The notes below the pieces were generated by a model. The model worked only from the letters and a program-made list of their open reading frames with translations. It was not told the origin of the DNA and did not search any database. Below, in pieces: positions 1 to 12,300 of a stretch of DNA of 64,000 nt. Each line of letters starts with the position of its first letter. Position 1 is the first letter of the stretch. The stretch comes from Scolanthus callimorphus. Lineage: Eukaryota; Cnidaria; Anthozoa; Actiniaria; Edwardsiidae. Made by a program: the position numbers and the translations under genes. The stretch is from contig CM066919.1 in the NCBI GenBank assembly GCA_033964015.1, positions 28,549,459 to 28,613,458 on the forward strand, read 5' to 3'.

Positions 1-301
1 ATCCATCCTTGTTGGTAATTCTCTCATACATTGTGACTTAAACAAGTTGCTTGAGTGCCTGATATTTTGTTTCATTAAAGTAAATGTAATATTTCTCCTT
101 TATAAAATAGCTAAGATAGTATGCATGCTCTGATTGGCTGAGAGCTGTGCATTCTCACATTCTCTTGCCTATGGCTCTTGGGTTTCAAACTTGTCTTGTG
201 TTTTTCAGCCTCTCGTGCGTTTCTCACATTATAAACCACTGAAATCTGCTTTTTATTGCTTAATGACTAATAGTTTGACAATATTATTTTGTTTGCTAAA
301 G

Positions 302-3300
302 GTTCATTACAGTCCATGGGATGAGCAGCACTCTACTATTGGCAAGAGATTTGATGATCACTTCAAACCAAGCACAAACAAACCTCCATATACTGAATTT
401 GGAGGGAAAGCACAGGATGGATGGATAGCTGTCTCAGAGACTGGACTGGTTAGTGAAAAGTACTTGGCAGGTCATTTTATAGGTTCCCTATTGTTATTGT
501 TGGGAGGGTATCATTTTTTTATGGAATCACACAATGCTGCTCTTACATACATAACAGGGATAACTATAAAGTGAGTATACATTTATTCTTGTCTTTAATC
601 CTCTTGTGTTGCAATAAAGAACAGTATTGTCAGGTTCCATAATGTGCAATTATTGTTGAAAATTTTTTTAGAAGCCCCTACAAAAGTGGTTGATATGACC
701 CCCCGGCCCTACCCTTCTGGAATTTCCAGTGAAAATAGTATAGGAAATGAAATGCATTTCATTTTTTCTGGATTTGCACAATAATTGCTGGGTCAGTAGA
801 CTCGAAAAGTCTGGAAGAGACTCTGCATGTAAATTTAAAACCAAACATGAACATCATCATTCTGGCTGTCGTTCTGCATGATTATTTGTTACAACATAGA
901 AGACTGTGTTGCATTGCTCCCTAACTGGGCTTTTATTTTACGGGAACTTTGTTGTCATTTTTGTTGCAGATTTGTGTAACAACACTTAAGCCACAGGTTC
1001 AGATAACAAGACAAGAGCTGGCGCCAGTGAGATGCCGAGTTTCTGTTGCTGATCTTGCTTATACAAGCAGTAAGTTGAGTAAAGCCTGGTTTCCATATAG
1101 TCTTATCTGTCGTATCAGTCAACCATGAACCGATAGAGGTAATGTTATCCCTTTAGATGGTGTTTATAGAGTGGCATGGATCCATAATCCCACGAAACAC
1201 ACTTTAGCATAATCAGTCTTTTATTCCATTGTTCTCTTTTGTATTGTATGGGCTATTACTCTTTGACTATTACACTTTGTTTCATGGGATTATGGAAACC
1301 ACTCTATTATAACTAACAATAAATTTATCCCTTTTTACTTTATAATTCTGACAATTGTGTTTAAGATTTTTCTACTAATTAAAAATGTTTCTTTTTAGAT
1401 GGTAAAGTCATAGTTGCTTCCAATAATGGTGATCTGTCATCACCAGTACAGTTTTATAGAGTGCAACTCAAAAATGGCCCTAAATGTATCCTTTATATAT
1501 ACCAATTAAATACGTTGTAAATAATAGTTTGCAAATTAGTAGTTTGTTTTTTATTTCTTATTTTTTAATGATTGTAATTTTTAACGATTTTAATTTCCAA
1601 TGTAAAGCGCATAGAACGTGGCTATATGCGCTATATAAATGTTGTATTATTATTATTATTACAATTAAAACAGTTCAATGGTAGAAAACGGGCCCACAGT
1701 AATTGACATTGCTGTTGTGGTGTCCTTGTTGTGGTGTCCTTGTCTACACGTTGTATCAATTGTATGTTTTTTTGTCAGTGTGTGTTTGTTCTCTAATGTT
1801 ATGTAGGCGAAGCATAATAAATAAAAATAAATAAATAAATAAATAAAATAATTAGTTATTGACTTTCTGGATCATGAAAAGGGAAGGCTGCTTTAAATAA
1901 CTTAATACGTTCTTGTGATAAATTTCTTATTTCTTGTGTGGAGTCCTACAGTCAGTGACTGGTAGGTTATGACTACAGTTGAAGGGCATGATTGTTCTGT
2001 TCTTGTCTGAGTATTGTTTGTTAAAATGTAGATGAAGCACTGGATATTCTTGACCTTTTCCAGACACTTGTCACATTGAGTCAGTACCTCTGCCTTGTCT
2101 GTTCCCACATTCACGGGATGAGCTCCAAGACTGTAAGCTGCCTAATATTAAATTTGCGAATTTGGAAATCTAAGCACAACTGCATGAAGCATGTTTTTTG
2201 TTTGTTTTGGTTTAGTTGCAGAATATGCTGTAACCGACATACAGTTTCTATCAAAGAACTCTGGAGAAGTTGTTCTTGTTTGCACAACAGGTATCTAGAA
2301 AAATGTTTGCTGATGTTTGACTATACATATCTAATTCTTAATTGTCTGTGATTTGTGTTTTTGATGCATTTCTGTCTCTTAGGAACATTTGGCAGTTGCA
2401 TCAAGAGATGGGATATGAAGAAAGAACGCATCCAGCTTCACCAGAAGTTCCAGAACTTTCCTTGCCGTGGAACTACTCAGCCACCACAAACATTTGTAAG
2501 GCGTCACAGAATATTAGCCAGTTTAATGCTAATAGGAGGGGGTACTTGGATGTAAAAATGATGGGGGGTCCGATGTATTTTTTGGGGTTGAAAATTTTGC
2601 CAGGTATTTTTTGGGGTGTTGAAAAACCTGTGGGTATTTTTTTGGGGTTGAAGCTTCTGACAGGCTAGTTGATCATCCAGGAAACATAATGGGATGGGCA
2701 TGGCCACCACAGGTGATGACAAGCAAAGAAAAAGACAATGCTGGTATTATATCCTTTTTAGGCTAAAAAAGTTGGGTATTTTTTTGGGTATCAAATTTTG
2801 GGAGCAGGTATTTTTTGGGTATCAAATTTATGGCTCAGGTATTTTTTGGGTATGAAATTTGGAGCTCTGTTGGACCCCCTGTCATTTTTATATCCGAGTA
2901 CACCCCTGGGCATGCCTCCATGTTGTTGCATGTAGAGCTTCTGGCATGGTGTGTTCTGGCATTGCCTGATTTCATGCTGTGAATGCCTGAGGCGAATCCG
3001 TCAATAATACAATAATTCATACAAGACCCACATCAAGAGAAAGAGCATGTTGAATTGAAATTGAACTATTCACAATCCCAAAGTTTGGTTTTAATTGGAG
3101 CAACAGCCATTGAGCAACAGCCATTCAAAAAGTCCAAAAGTCTACAAGATTTTTGTGTGAAATTTGTGTGAACCATTCATATCACCTTATAAAATTCTGG
3201 CATTTTGGAATGGCTGTATTTCAATAGGAACTTGCACAATCGATGCCAGACTTTGAGATTTTGTATAGTTCTGCAATAATGATAAATTATTAAGGGATTT

Positions 3301-6300
3301 CCCCAGGCACTGTCATTTTGAAATCAGGCAATGGGACTAGAGCTTCAACCATTGTGAGTGAAAATTACATTGTTGCTACATACTTGGTGTTATTTGACTG
3401 TTGTTTTTGCCATTCTGATTGTTCAATCTAAGCTGACCTTCTCTGAGGTTGAACCAGATACTTTTTAATCATTGTTTATCCTCTTTTCCTCCCTAGAGAT
3501 GGTCATGTATTGCCACCCATACAGATAGTGCTCAGATGACAGCCCTGTCCTTGCCCCGGTTGCTGTCTAGCGTCATAGATAAGTACCCAGGAATAACCTA
3601 CCCTAACATGTCCCTCGTCATCAGTTATGAGGATGAGAGGATTGAAGTGCTCAAGATGGAAGTTGCACTTTCACAGATTGAGCGGTAAGAGAGCTGAGAC
3701 ATTTTCTGTATGACATTTATGACCCTATTCCACAGCACATACCTGTATACTTGATATGGGGGAGTGCCCATCCCCCAGGGTACATACTTAGTAAGTTTAC
3801 CAGATGGCTGGTGCTAACTAGCTCCCCTGCCCTCCACCCCAGCCCTCTCATCCCTGTTACAATGTTCCTTTCAGTCGGTATCTCGTGCCCCTGGGAGTCT
3901 ACCGTGCACTGCCAAGAGTGAAGCATGATCCTGAACCACGTAAGATCAGTTACAGAATAGTGAGTTCTATTAAAATGAGTACTGTTTATGTAACTTAAAA
4001 TATGAAACTTGAGGTTGATGTTTTTTACCCCAATATTTAAAAAAGTCATGTCCCCAACATGGGAACTTTTTTCTCTTATCTAGCAACTAAGAAGAGCCGA
4101 GCAAGCTTTCATCTGGCGGCTCAATACAGCGTTGGTACCATGACTGCCCTGCGGTTTTCACCAACCTGCACATGCCTTGTAGGCATCACCTCCACTGGTC
4201 ATCTCTCTATGTTCAAGTTTCAGCACGCCACAGGTATCCAATGTTGGTTTTTGGCAGCCAGCTCTGCTGTTTGTAGTCTACTTGTATGCCAATAGCAAGA
4301 AAACTGGCTCTGCTTTCTTGGCTCAGCCATGTTTTGAGAGAATCTCACCCCTCACTATTAAGAAAACTGGCTCTGCTTTGACTCAGCCATGTTCTGAGAG
4401 AATCTCACCCCTCACTAGCAAGAGAACTGGCTCTGCTTTGGCTCAGCCATGTTCTGAGAGAATCTCACCCCTCACTAGCAAGAGAACTGGCTCTGCTTTG
4501 GCTCAGCCATGTTTTGAGAGAATCTCACCCCTCACTAGCAAGAGAACTGGCTCTGCTTTGGCTCAGCCATGTTCTGAGAGAATCTCACCCCTCACTAGCA
4601 AGAGAACTGGCTCTGCTTTGGCTCAGCCATGTTCTGAGAGAATCTCACCCCTCACTAGCAAGAGAACTGGCTCTGCTTTGGCTCAGCCATGTTTTGAGAG
4701 AATCTCACCCCTCACTAGCAAGAGAACTGGCTCTGCTTTGGCTCAGCCATGTTCTGAGAGAATCTCACCCCTCACTAGCAAGAGAACTGGCTCTGCTTTG
4801 GCTCAGCCATGTTCTGAGAGAATCTCACCCCTCACTAGCAAGAGAACTGGCTCTGCTTTGGCTCAGCCATGTTTTGAGAGAATCTCACCCCTCACTAGCA
4901 AGAGAACTGGCTCTGCTTTGGCTCAGCCATGTTTTGAGAGAATCTCACCCCTCACTAGCAAGAGAACTGGCTCTGCTTTGGCTCAGCCATGTTCTGAGAG
5001 AATCTCACCCCTCACTAGCAAGAGAACTGGCTCTGCTTTGACTCAGCCATGTTCTGAGAGAATCTCACCCCTCACTAGCAAGAGAACTGGCTCTGCTTTG
5101 ACTCAGCCATGTTTTGAGAGAATCTCACCCCTCACTAGCAAGAGAACTGGCTCTGCTTTGGCTCAGCCATGTTTTGAGAGAATCTCACCCCTCACTAGCA
5201 AGAGAACTGGCTCTGCTTTGGCTCAGCCATGTTTTGAGAGAATCTCACCCCTCACTAGCAAGAGAACTGGCTCTGCTTTGGCTCAGCCATGTTTTGAGAG
5301 AATCTCACCCCTCACTAGCAAGAGAACTGGCTCTGCTTTGCCGCAGCCATGTTTTGAGAGAATCTCACCCCTCACTAGCAAGAGAACTGGCTCTGCTTTG
5401 GCTCAGCCATGTTCTGAGAGAATCTCACCCCTCACTAGCAAGAGAACTGGCTCTGCTTTGACTCAGCCATGTTCTGAGAGAATCTCACCCCTCACTAGCA
5501 AGAGAACTGGCTCTGCTTTGGCTCAGCCATGTTCTGAGAGAATCTCACCCCTCACTAGCAAGAGAACTGGCTCTGCTTTGCCGCAGCCATGTTTTGAGAG
5601 AATCTCACCCCTCACTAGCAAGAGAACTGGCTCTGCTTTGGCTCAGCCATGTTTTGAGAGAATCTCACCCCTCACTAGCAAGAGAACTGGCTCTGCTTTG
5701 GCTCAGCCATGTTCTGAGAGAATCTCACCCCTCACTAGCAAGAGAACTGGCTCTGCTTTGGCTCAGCCATGTTTTGAGAGAATCTCACCCCTCACTAGCA
5801 AGAGAACTGGCTCTGCTTTGGCTCAGCCATGTTTTGAGAGAATCTCACCCCTCACTAGCAAGAGAACTGGCTCTGCTTTGGCTCAGCCATGTTTTGAGAG
5901 AATCTCACCCCTCACTAGCAAGAGAACTGGCTCTGCTTTGGCTCAGCCATGTTCTGAGAGAATCTCACCCCTCACTAGCAAGAGAACTGGCTCTGCTTTG
6001 GCTCAGCCATGTTTTGAGAGAATCTCACCCCTCACTAGCAAGAGAACTGGCTCTGCTTTGACTCAGCCATGTTCTGAGAGAATCTCACCCCTCACTAGCA
6101 AGAGAACTGGCTCTGCTTTGGCTCAGCCATGTTCTGAGAGAATCTCACCCCTCACTAGCAAGAGAACTGGCTCTGCTTTGGCTCAGCCATGTTCTGAGAG
6201 AATCTCACCCCTCACTAGCAAGAGAACTGGCTCTGCTTTGGCTCAGCCATGTTTTGAGAGAATCTCACCCCTCACTAGCAAGAGAACTGGCTCTGCTTTG

Positions 6301-9300
6301 GCTCAGCCATGTTTTGAGAGAATCTCACCCCTCACTAGCAAGAGAACTGGCTCTGCTTTGGCTCAGCCATGTTTTGAGAGAATCTCACCCCTCACTAGCA
6401 AGAGAACTGGCTCTGCTTTGGCTCAGCCATGTTCTGAGAGAATCTCACCCCTCACTAGCAAGAGAACTGGCTCTGCTTTGGCTCAGCCATGTTTTGAGAG
6501 AATCTCACCCCTCACTAGCAAGAGAACTGGCTCTGCTTTGACTCAGCCATGTTCTGAGAGAATCTCACCCCTCACTAGCAAGAGAACTGGCTCTGCTTTG
6601 GCTCAGCCATGTTCTGAGAGAATCTCACCCCTCACTAGCAAGAGAACTGGCTCTGCTTTGGCTCAGCCATGTTCTGAGAGAATCTCACCCCTCACTAGCA
6701 AGAGAACTGGCTCTGCTTTGGCTCAGCCATGTTTTGAGAGAATCTCACCCCTCACTAGCAAGAGAACTGGCTCTGCTTTGACTCAGCCATGTTCTGAGAG
6801 AATCTCACCCCTCACTAGCAAGAGAACTGGCTCTGCTTTGGCTCAGCCATGTTTTGAGAGAATCTCACCCCTCACTAGCAAGAGAACTGGCTCTGCTTTG
6901 ACTCAGCCATGTTTTGAGAGAATCTCACCCCTCACTAGCAAGAGAACTGGCTCTGCTTTGCCGCAGCCATGTTTTGAGAGAATCTCACCCCTCACTAGCA
7001 AGAGAACTGGCTCTGCTTTGGCTCAGCCATGTTTCGAGAGAATCTCACCCCTCACTAGCAAGAGAACTGGCTCTGCTTTGGCTCAGCCATGTTCTGAGAG
7101 AATCTCACCCCTCACTAGCAAGAGAACTGGCTCTGCTTTGGCTCAGCCATGTTCTGAGAGAATCTCACCCCTCACTAGCAAGAGAACTGGCTCTGCTTTG
7201 GCTCAGCCATGTTTTGAGAGAATCTCACCCCTCACTAGCAAGAGAACTGGCTCTGCTTTGGCTCAGCCATGTTTCGAGAGAATCTCACCCCTCACTAGCA
7301 AGAGAACTGGCTCTGCTTTGGCTCAGCCATGTTCTGAGAGAATCTCACCCCTCACTAGCAAGAGAACTGGCTCTGCTTTGGCTCAGCCATGTTTTGAGAG
7401 AATCTCACCCCTCACTAGCAAGAGAACTGGCTCTGCTTTGACTCAGCCATGTTTTGAGAGAATCTCACCCCTCACTAGCAAGAGAACTGGCTCTGCTTTG
7501 CCGCAGCCATGTTTTGAGAGAATCTCACCCCTCACTAGCAAGAGAACTGGCTCTGCTTTGACTCAGCCATGTTCTGAGAGAATCTCACCCCTCACTAGCA
7601 AGAGAACTGGCTCTGCTTTGGCTCAGCCATGTTTTGAGAGAATCTCACCCCTCACTAGCAAGAGAACTGGCTCTGCTTTGACTCAGCCATGTTTTGAGAG
7701 AATCTCACCCCTCACTAGCAAGAGAACTGGCTCTGCTTTGCCGCAGCCATGTTTTGAGAGAATCTCACCCCTCACTAGCAAGAGAACTGGCTCTGCTTTG
7801 GCTCAGCCATGTTTCGAGAGAATCTCACCCCTCACTAGCAAGAGAACTGGCTCTGCTTTGGCTCAGCCATGTTCTGAGAGAATCTCACCCCTCACTAGCA
7901 AGAGAACTGGCTCTGCTTTGGCTCAGCCATGTTCTGAGAGAATCTCACCCCTCACTAGCAAGAGAACTGGCTCTGCTTTGGCTCAGCCATGTTTTGAGAG
8001 AATCTCACCCCTCACTAGCAAGAGAACTGGCTCTGCTTTGGCTCAGCCATGTTTCGAGAGAATCTCACCCCTCACTAGCAAGAGAACTGGCTCTGCTTTG
8101 GCTCAGCCATGTTCTGAGAGAATCTCACCCCTCACTAGCAAGAGAACTGGCTCTGCTTTGGCTCAGCCATGTTTTGAGAGAATCTCACCCCTCACTAGCA
8201 AGAGAACTGGCTCTGCTTTGACTCAGCCATGTTTTGAGAGAATCTCACCCCTCACTAGCAAGAGAACTGGCTCTGCTTTGCCGCAGCCATGTTTTGAGAG
8301 AATCTCACCCCTCACTAGCAAGAGAACTGGCTCTGCTTTGGCTCAGCCATGTTTCGAGAGAATCTCACCCCTCACTAGCAAGAGAACTGGCTCTGCTTTG
8401 GCTCAGCCATGTTCTGAGAGAATCTCACCCCTCACTAGCAAGAGAACTGGCTCTGCTTTGGCTCAGCCATGTTTTGAGAGAATCTCACCCCTCACTAGCA
8501 AGAGAACTGGCTCTGCTTTGGCTCAGCCATGTTTCGAGAGAATCTCACCCCTCACTAGCAAGAGAACTGGCTCTGCTTTGGCTCAGCCATGTTCTGAGAG
8601 AATCTCACCCCTCACTAGCAAGAGAACTGGCTCTGCTTTGGCTCAGCCATGTTCTGAGAGAATCTCACCCCTCACTAGCAAGAGAACTGGCTCTGCTTTG
8701 ACTCAGCCATGTTCTGAGAGAATCTCACCCCTCACTAGCAAGAGAACTGGCTCTGCTTTGACTCAGCCATGTTCTGAGAGAATCTCACCCCTCACTAGCA
8801 AGAGAACTGGCTCTGCTTTGCCGCAGCCATGTTTTGAGAGAATCTCACCCCTCACTAGCAAGAGAACTGGCTCTGCTTTGACTCAGCCATGTTCTGAGAG
8901 AATCTCACCCCTCACTAGCAAGAGAACTGGCTCTGCTTTGACTCAGCCATGTTCTGAGAGAATCTCACCCCTCACTAGCAAGAGAACTGGCTCTGCTTTG
9001 GCTCAGCCATGTTTCGAGAGAATCTCACCCCTCACTAGCAAGAGAACTGGCTCTGCTTTGACTCAGCCATGTTTTGAGAGAATCTCACCCCTCACTAGCA
9101 AGAGAACTGGCTCTGCTTTGGCTCAGCCATGTTTCGAGAGAATCTCACCCCTCACTAGCAAGAGAACTGGCTCTGCTTTGGCTCAGCCATGTTTTGAGAG
9201 AATCTCACCCTCACTAGCAAGAGAACTGGCTCTGCTTTGGCTCAGCCATGTTTTGAGAGAATCTCACCCCTCACTAGCAAGAGAACTGGCTCTGCTTTGG

Positions 9301-12300
9301 CTCAGCCATGTTTCGAGAGAATCTCACCCCTCACTAGCAAGAGAACTGGCTCTGCTTTGGCTCAGCCATGTTTTGAGAGAATCTCACCCCTCACTAGCAA
9401 GAGAACTGGCTCTGCTTTGGCTCAGCCATGTTTTGAGAGAATCTCACCCCTCACTAGCAAGAGAACTGGCTCTGCTTTGGCTCAGCCATGTTTTGAGAGA
9501 ATCTCACCCCTCACTAGCAAGAGAACTGGCTCTGCTTTGCCGCAGCCATGTTTCGAGAGAATCTCACCCCTCACTAGCAAGAGAACTGGCTCTGCTTTGG
9601 CTCAGCCATGTTTCGAGAGAATCTCACCCAAAGGCTGGGTTGGGTAGAGCAGATTTCAGATGACTGTCAGAAGTAAATTAGACTTTTCTGTTCCAATCCT
9701 ATTGGTTCCAGTTCGCATTGAATGTGATTTTAACTTCCCTTTCTCAGATGGTTTGGCTGGTGCTAAGTACAAGCGCAACTTGGTGGATCTGTTTGAGTTT
9801 TGTCTGGTGTCAGGATGGGAATGGTGGGATGTGCTGGTTGCATCTCACATCGGCGTGCCGCAAGGTAACGAACAGTGCAGCTCTATCTATGTACTCTTGT
9901 TTTTTACATGAGGGGAACCACATGGTGCATTTCATCAGATTGACTGTGACACAGCAATCACATAGACACCAATAAATAAATAATTGCTGGCACAACAGAG
10001 ATACGAACACAGTTGGCAAGTAAGACCATGTAAAGCACCCACACAAAAATATTCGAGAAACAATACGTACCACTAAACACGTTAAACTTATTATCTGCGA
10101 AATGTATTTTTATATCTTCATCATCTAGTGAAACATCCTGTCACACAGTCTTAGAACTACCAATAATTACAATTTGTTCTTCTTGTCTGTAGAAACTGTT
10201 GAAGTAATATTGAAACAGCTGATGTTGGACGAATTCAACAGCCAACATCCGTTTCATCAGCACACAATGGCTGCCAAAACCATGGCCCTCAGGGCGGGCC
10301 TCTACAGGTATACAGATGTTCCTCCAGCCCACCACTCAAGTTAATTTCCACCCCGGGGGGGGGACTCCCATATATTTTGGTTGAGAATGATCGTCAAATC
10401 TTTTAGGGGTTAAAATCACGGGGTTCCGTCTCTTTTAGGGGTGATCTTGATCTTCAATAAGATTTGAGGGAGATTGGTATCTTTTAGGGCCGGAAAATGT
10501 GTCCAAATTGTTTTGTCTCATGATGGTGCTTCTAAAAACCATGAAAGAAAGAGAGATTACTCGATGAGAAGACGATAAATTAGACAACATTAAAGGCAGC
10601 ATATTAGTCAAACACGGAAGTTTCTTGATGGGTATCCCCACAGGATTTCCAGTCGGGCTTGGCATGGAAGCGAGTTTTGCTAGGTGCGCAAGGAAGCACG
10701 CAGACAGGTGTATGCGATTGGGTCTCCCCGATTGGTAGGACACTGGTGCCCCACTAGAAGATCGAGGCATCAAGAAAGTTATTATGTCATTTGTAGCTGT
10801 AGTAATGCTGTAGTTGTTGTTTAAAGATTGAAATATATGTATTTCTCAATAGATATCCAAAATATTCTGAGTAATCTCTTCTTTTCCCCTTGTTTTAGAT
10901 GCTTGAAAGATGGCTCAGGACAAGCGATGGATTGTTATGCTGCCCAGTTTCTCTTGGCCGTAGCTCTGGCGTTCCGATCGCTTCCAAGCTGCCTGCATAG
11001 TACAATGGAGTTACTAACCAGTAAATATGCTGCATTTTTTTACATGACGAACGTTTGTCTGTCTGTCTGCTATTTTATAATTGTTTTAATCTTTTTACTT
11101 GCCTTTACCAAACTAGAAGCTTGCACAAGGCCTCAAGCAGAAGTGGATATCGATAAACTAATCCAAGGACTGGAAAGCAAAGAGTATGCTGTAGATACTG
11201 GTGAGTTGAGGTCTAGTAGTCCTATTCGTTCCTTTGAACACAAATCATGATTCACAACTGAATCATCATCATCAACAACATCATCATCATCAACAACAAC
11301 AACAGCATCGGCAACAACATCAGCAGCAGCAACAACAGCAACAACAACATCAGCAACAACAACAGTATAATCAACAACAACATCAGCAACAACAATAGCA
11401 GCGGCAAAACAGCATCATCAACAACAGCATCAGCAACAACATCATAAGCAACAACATCAGCAACAACAACAACAACAGTATCATCAACAACATCATTAAC
11501 AACAACATAAACAACATCATCATCATCACCAACCACAGCATCGGCAACAACATCATTAGCAACAACATCATCAACAACAACATCAACAACAACATCATCA
11601 ACAACAACATCAGCAGCAATAAAAACACCAACAACAACAACAGTATTATCAACAACATTATTAACAACAACATCAGCAACAACAACATCAACAACAACAT
11701 CATCAACAACAACATCATCAACAACAACAACATCATCAACAACATCATTAACAACAACAGCAACAAAACAGAAATAGCGTCATAACTATCATCGTCATAA
11801 ACATCACAATCATAATCATATTTAACATCGCTAACCCCACCTCATATCATCTTAATATCATATCATCATCAACAACATTAGCAACAATATCTTCATCGTC
11901 ATCACAATCAGCACCATAGACATCATCTACATCTCATTTGGGTCACCTGATCATCCCCACCACCATCATCATTTCTGCCCAAATCATCGTTTTAATCAAC
12001 ATCATTCGGATCATCATAATTAAAAGTGACACCACGACAGAGCGGAAATGACCAAAAATGAAATGTCTAACTTCGCCATATTTCAATTTATAAGCTCAAG
12101 ATTCCGTATACAAAGAGTTTCTATGACCAAAAGCTTAATTCCAAATTTTCAAGAAAGTTGAAGAATATGAATTTTAGATATGATTGAACAAAGTTTGCAA
12201 AATTCCTGATCAAAGTACCAATTCTCCCATAAAATGGCACAGAAACCATAGTGTAAAGCCTAATATCTCAAAGACGGATCCATTAGAAAAAAGTCATTTT

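Noticed and set aside
4291..9629. CRISPR-like array
   Set aside because: There are no unique spacers between short repeats; the whole 60-bp unit repeats in direct tandem in a eukaryotic intron.
4282..9663. A 1793-codon open frame encoding a 20-residue repeat protein
   Set aside because: The 60-bp unit length keeps two + frames open automatically. The array lies within an intron bounded by good MED16 exons, and no start or signal context was seen.
11252..11766. Leu/Met/Val-rich protein frames on the - strand
   Set aside because: They are translations of an intronic CAA/CAT/CAG repeat.
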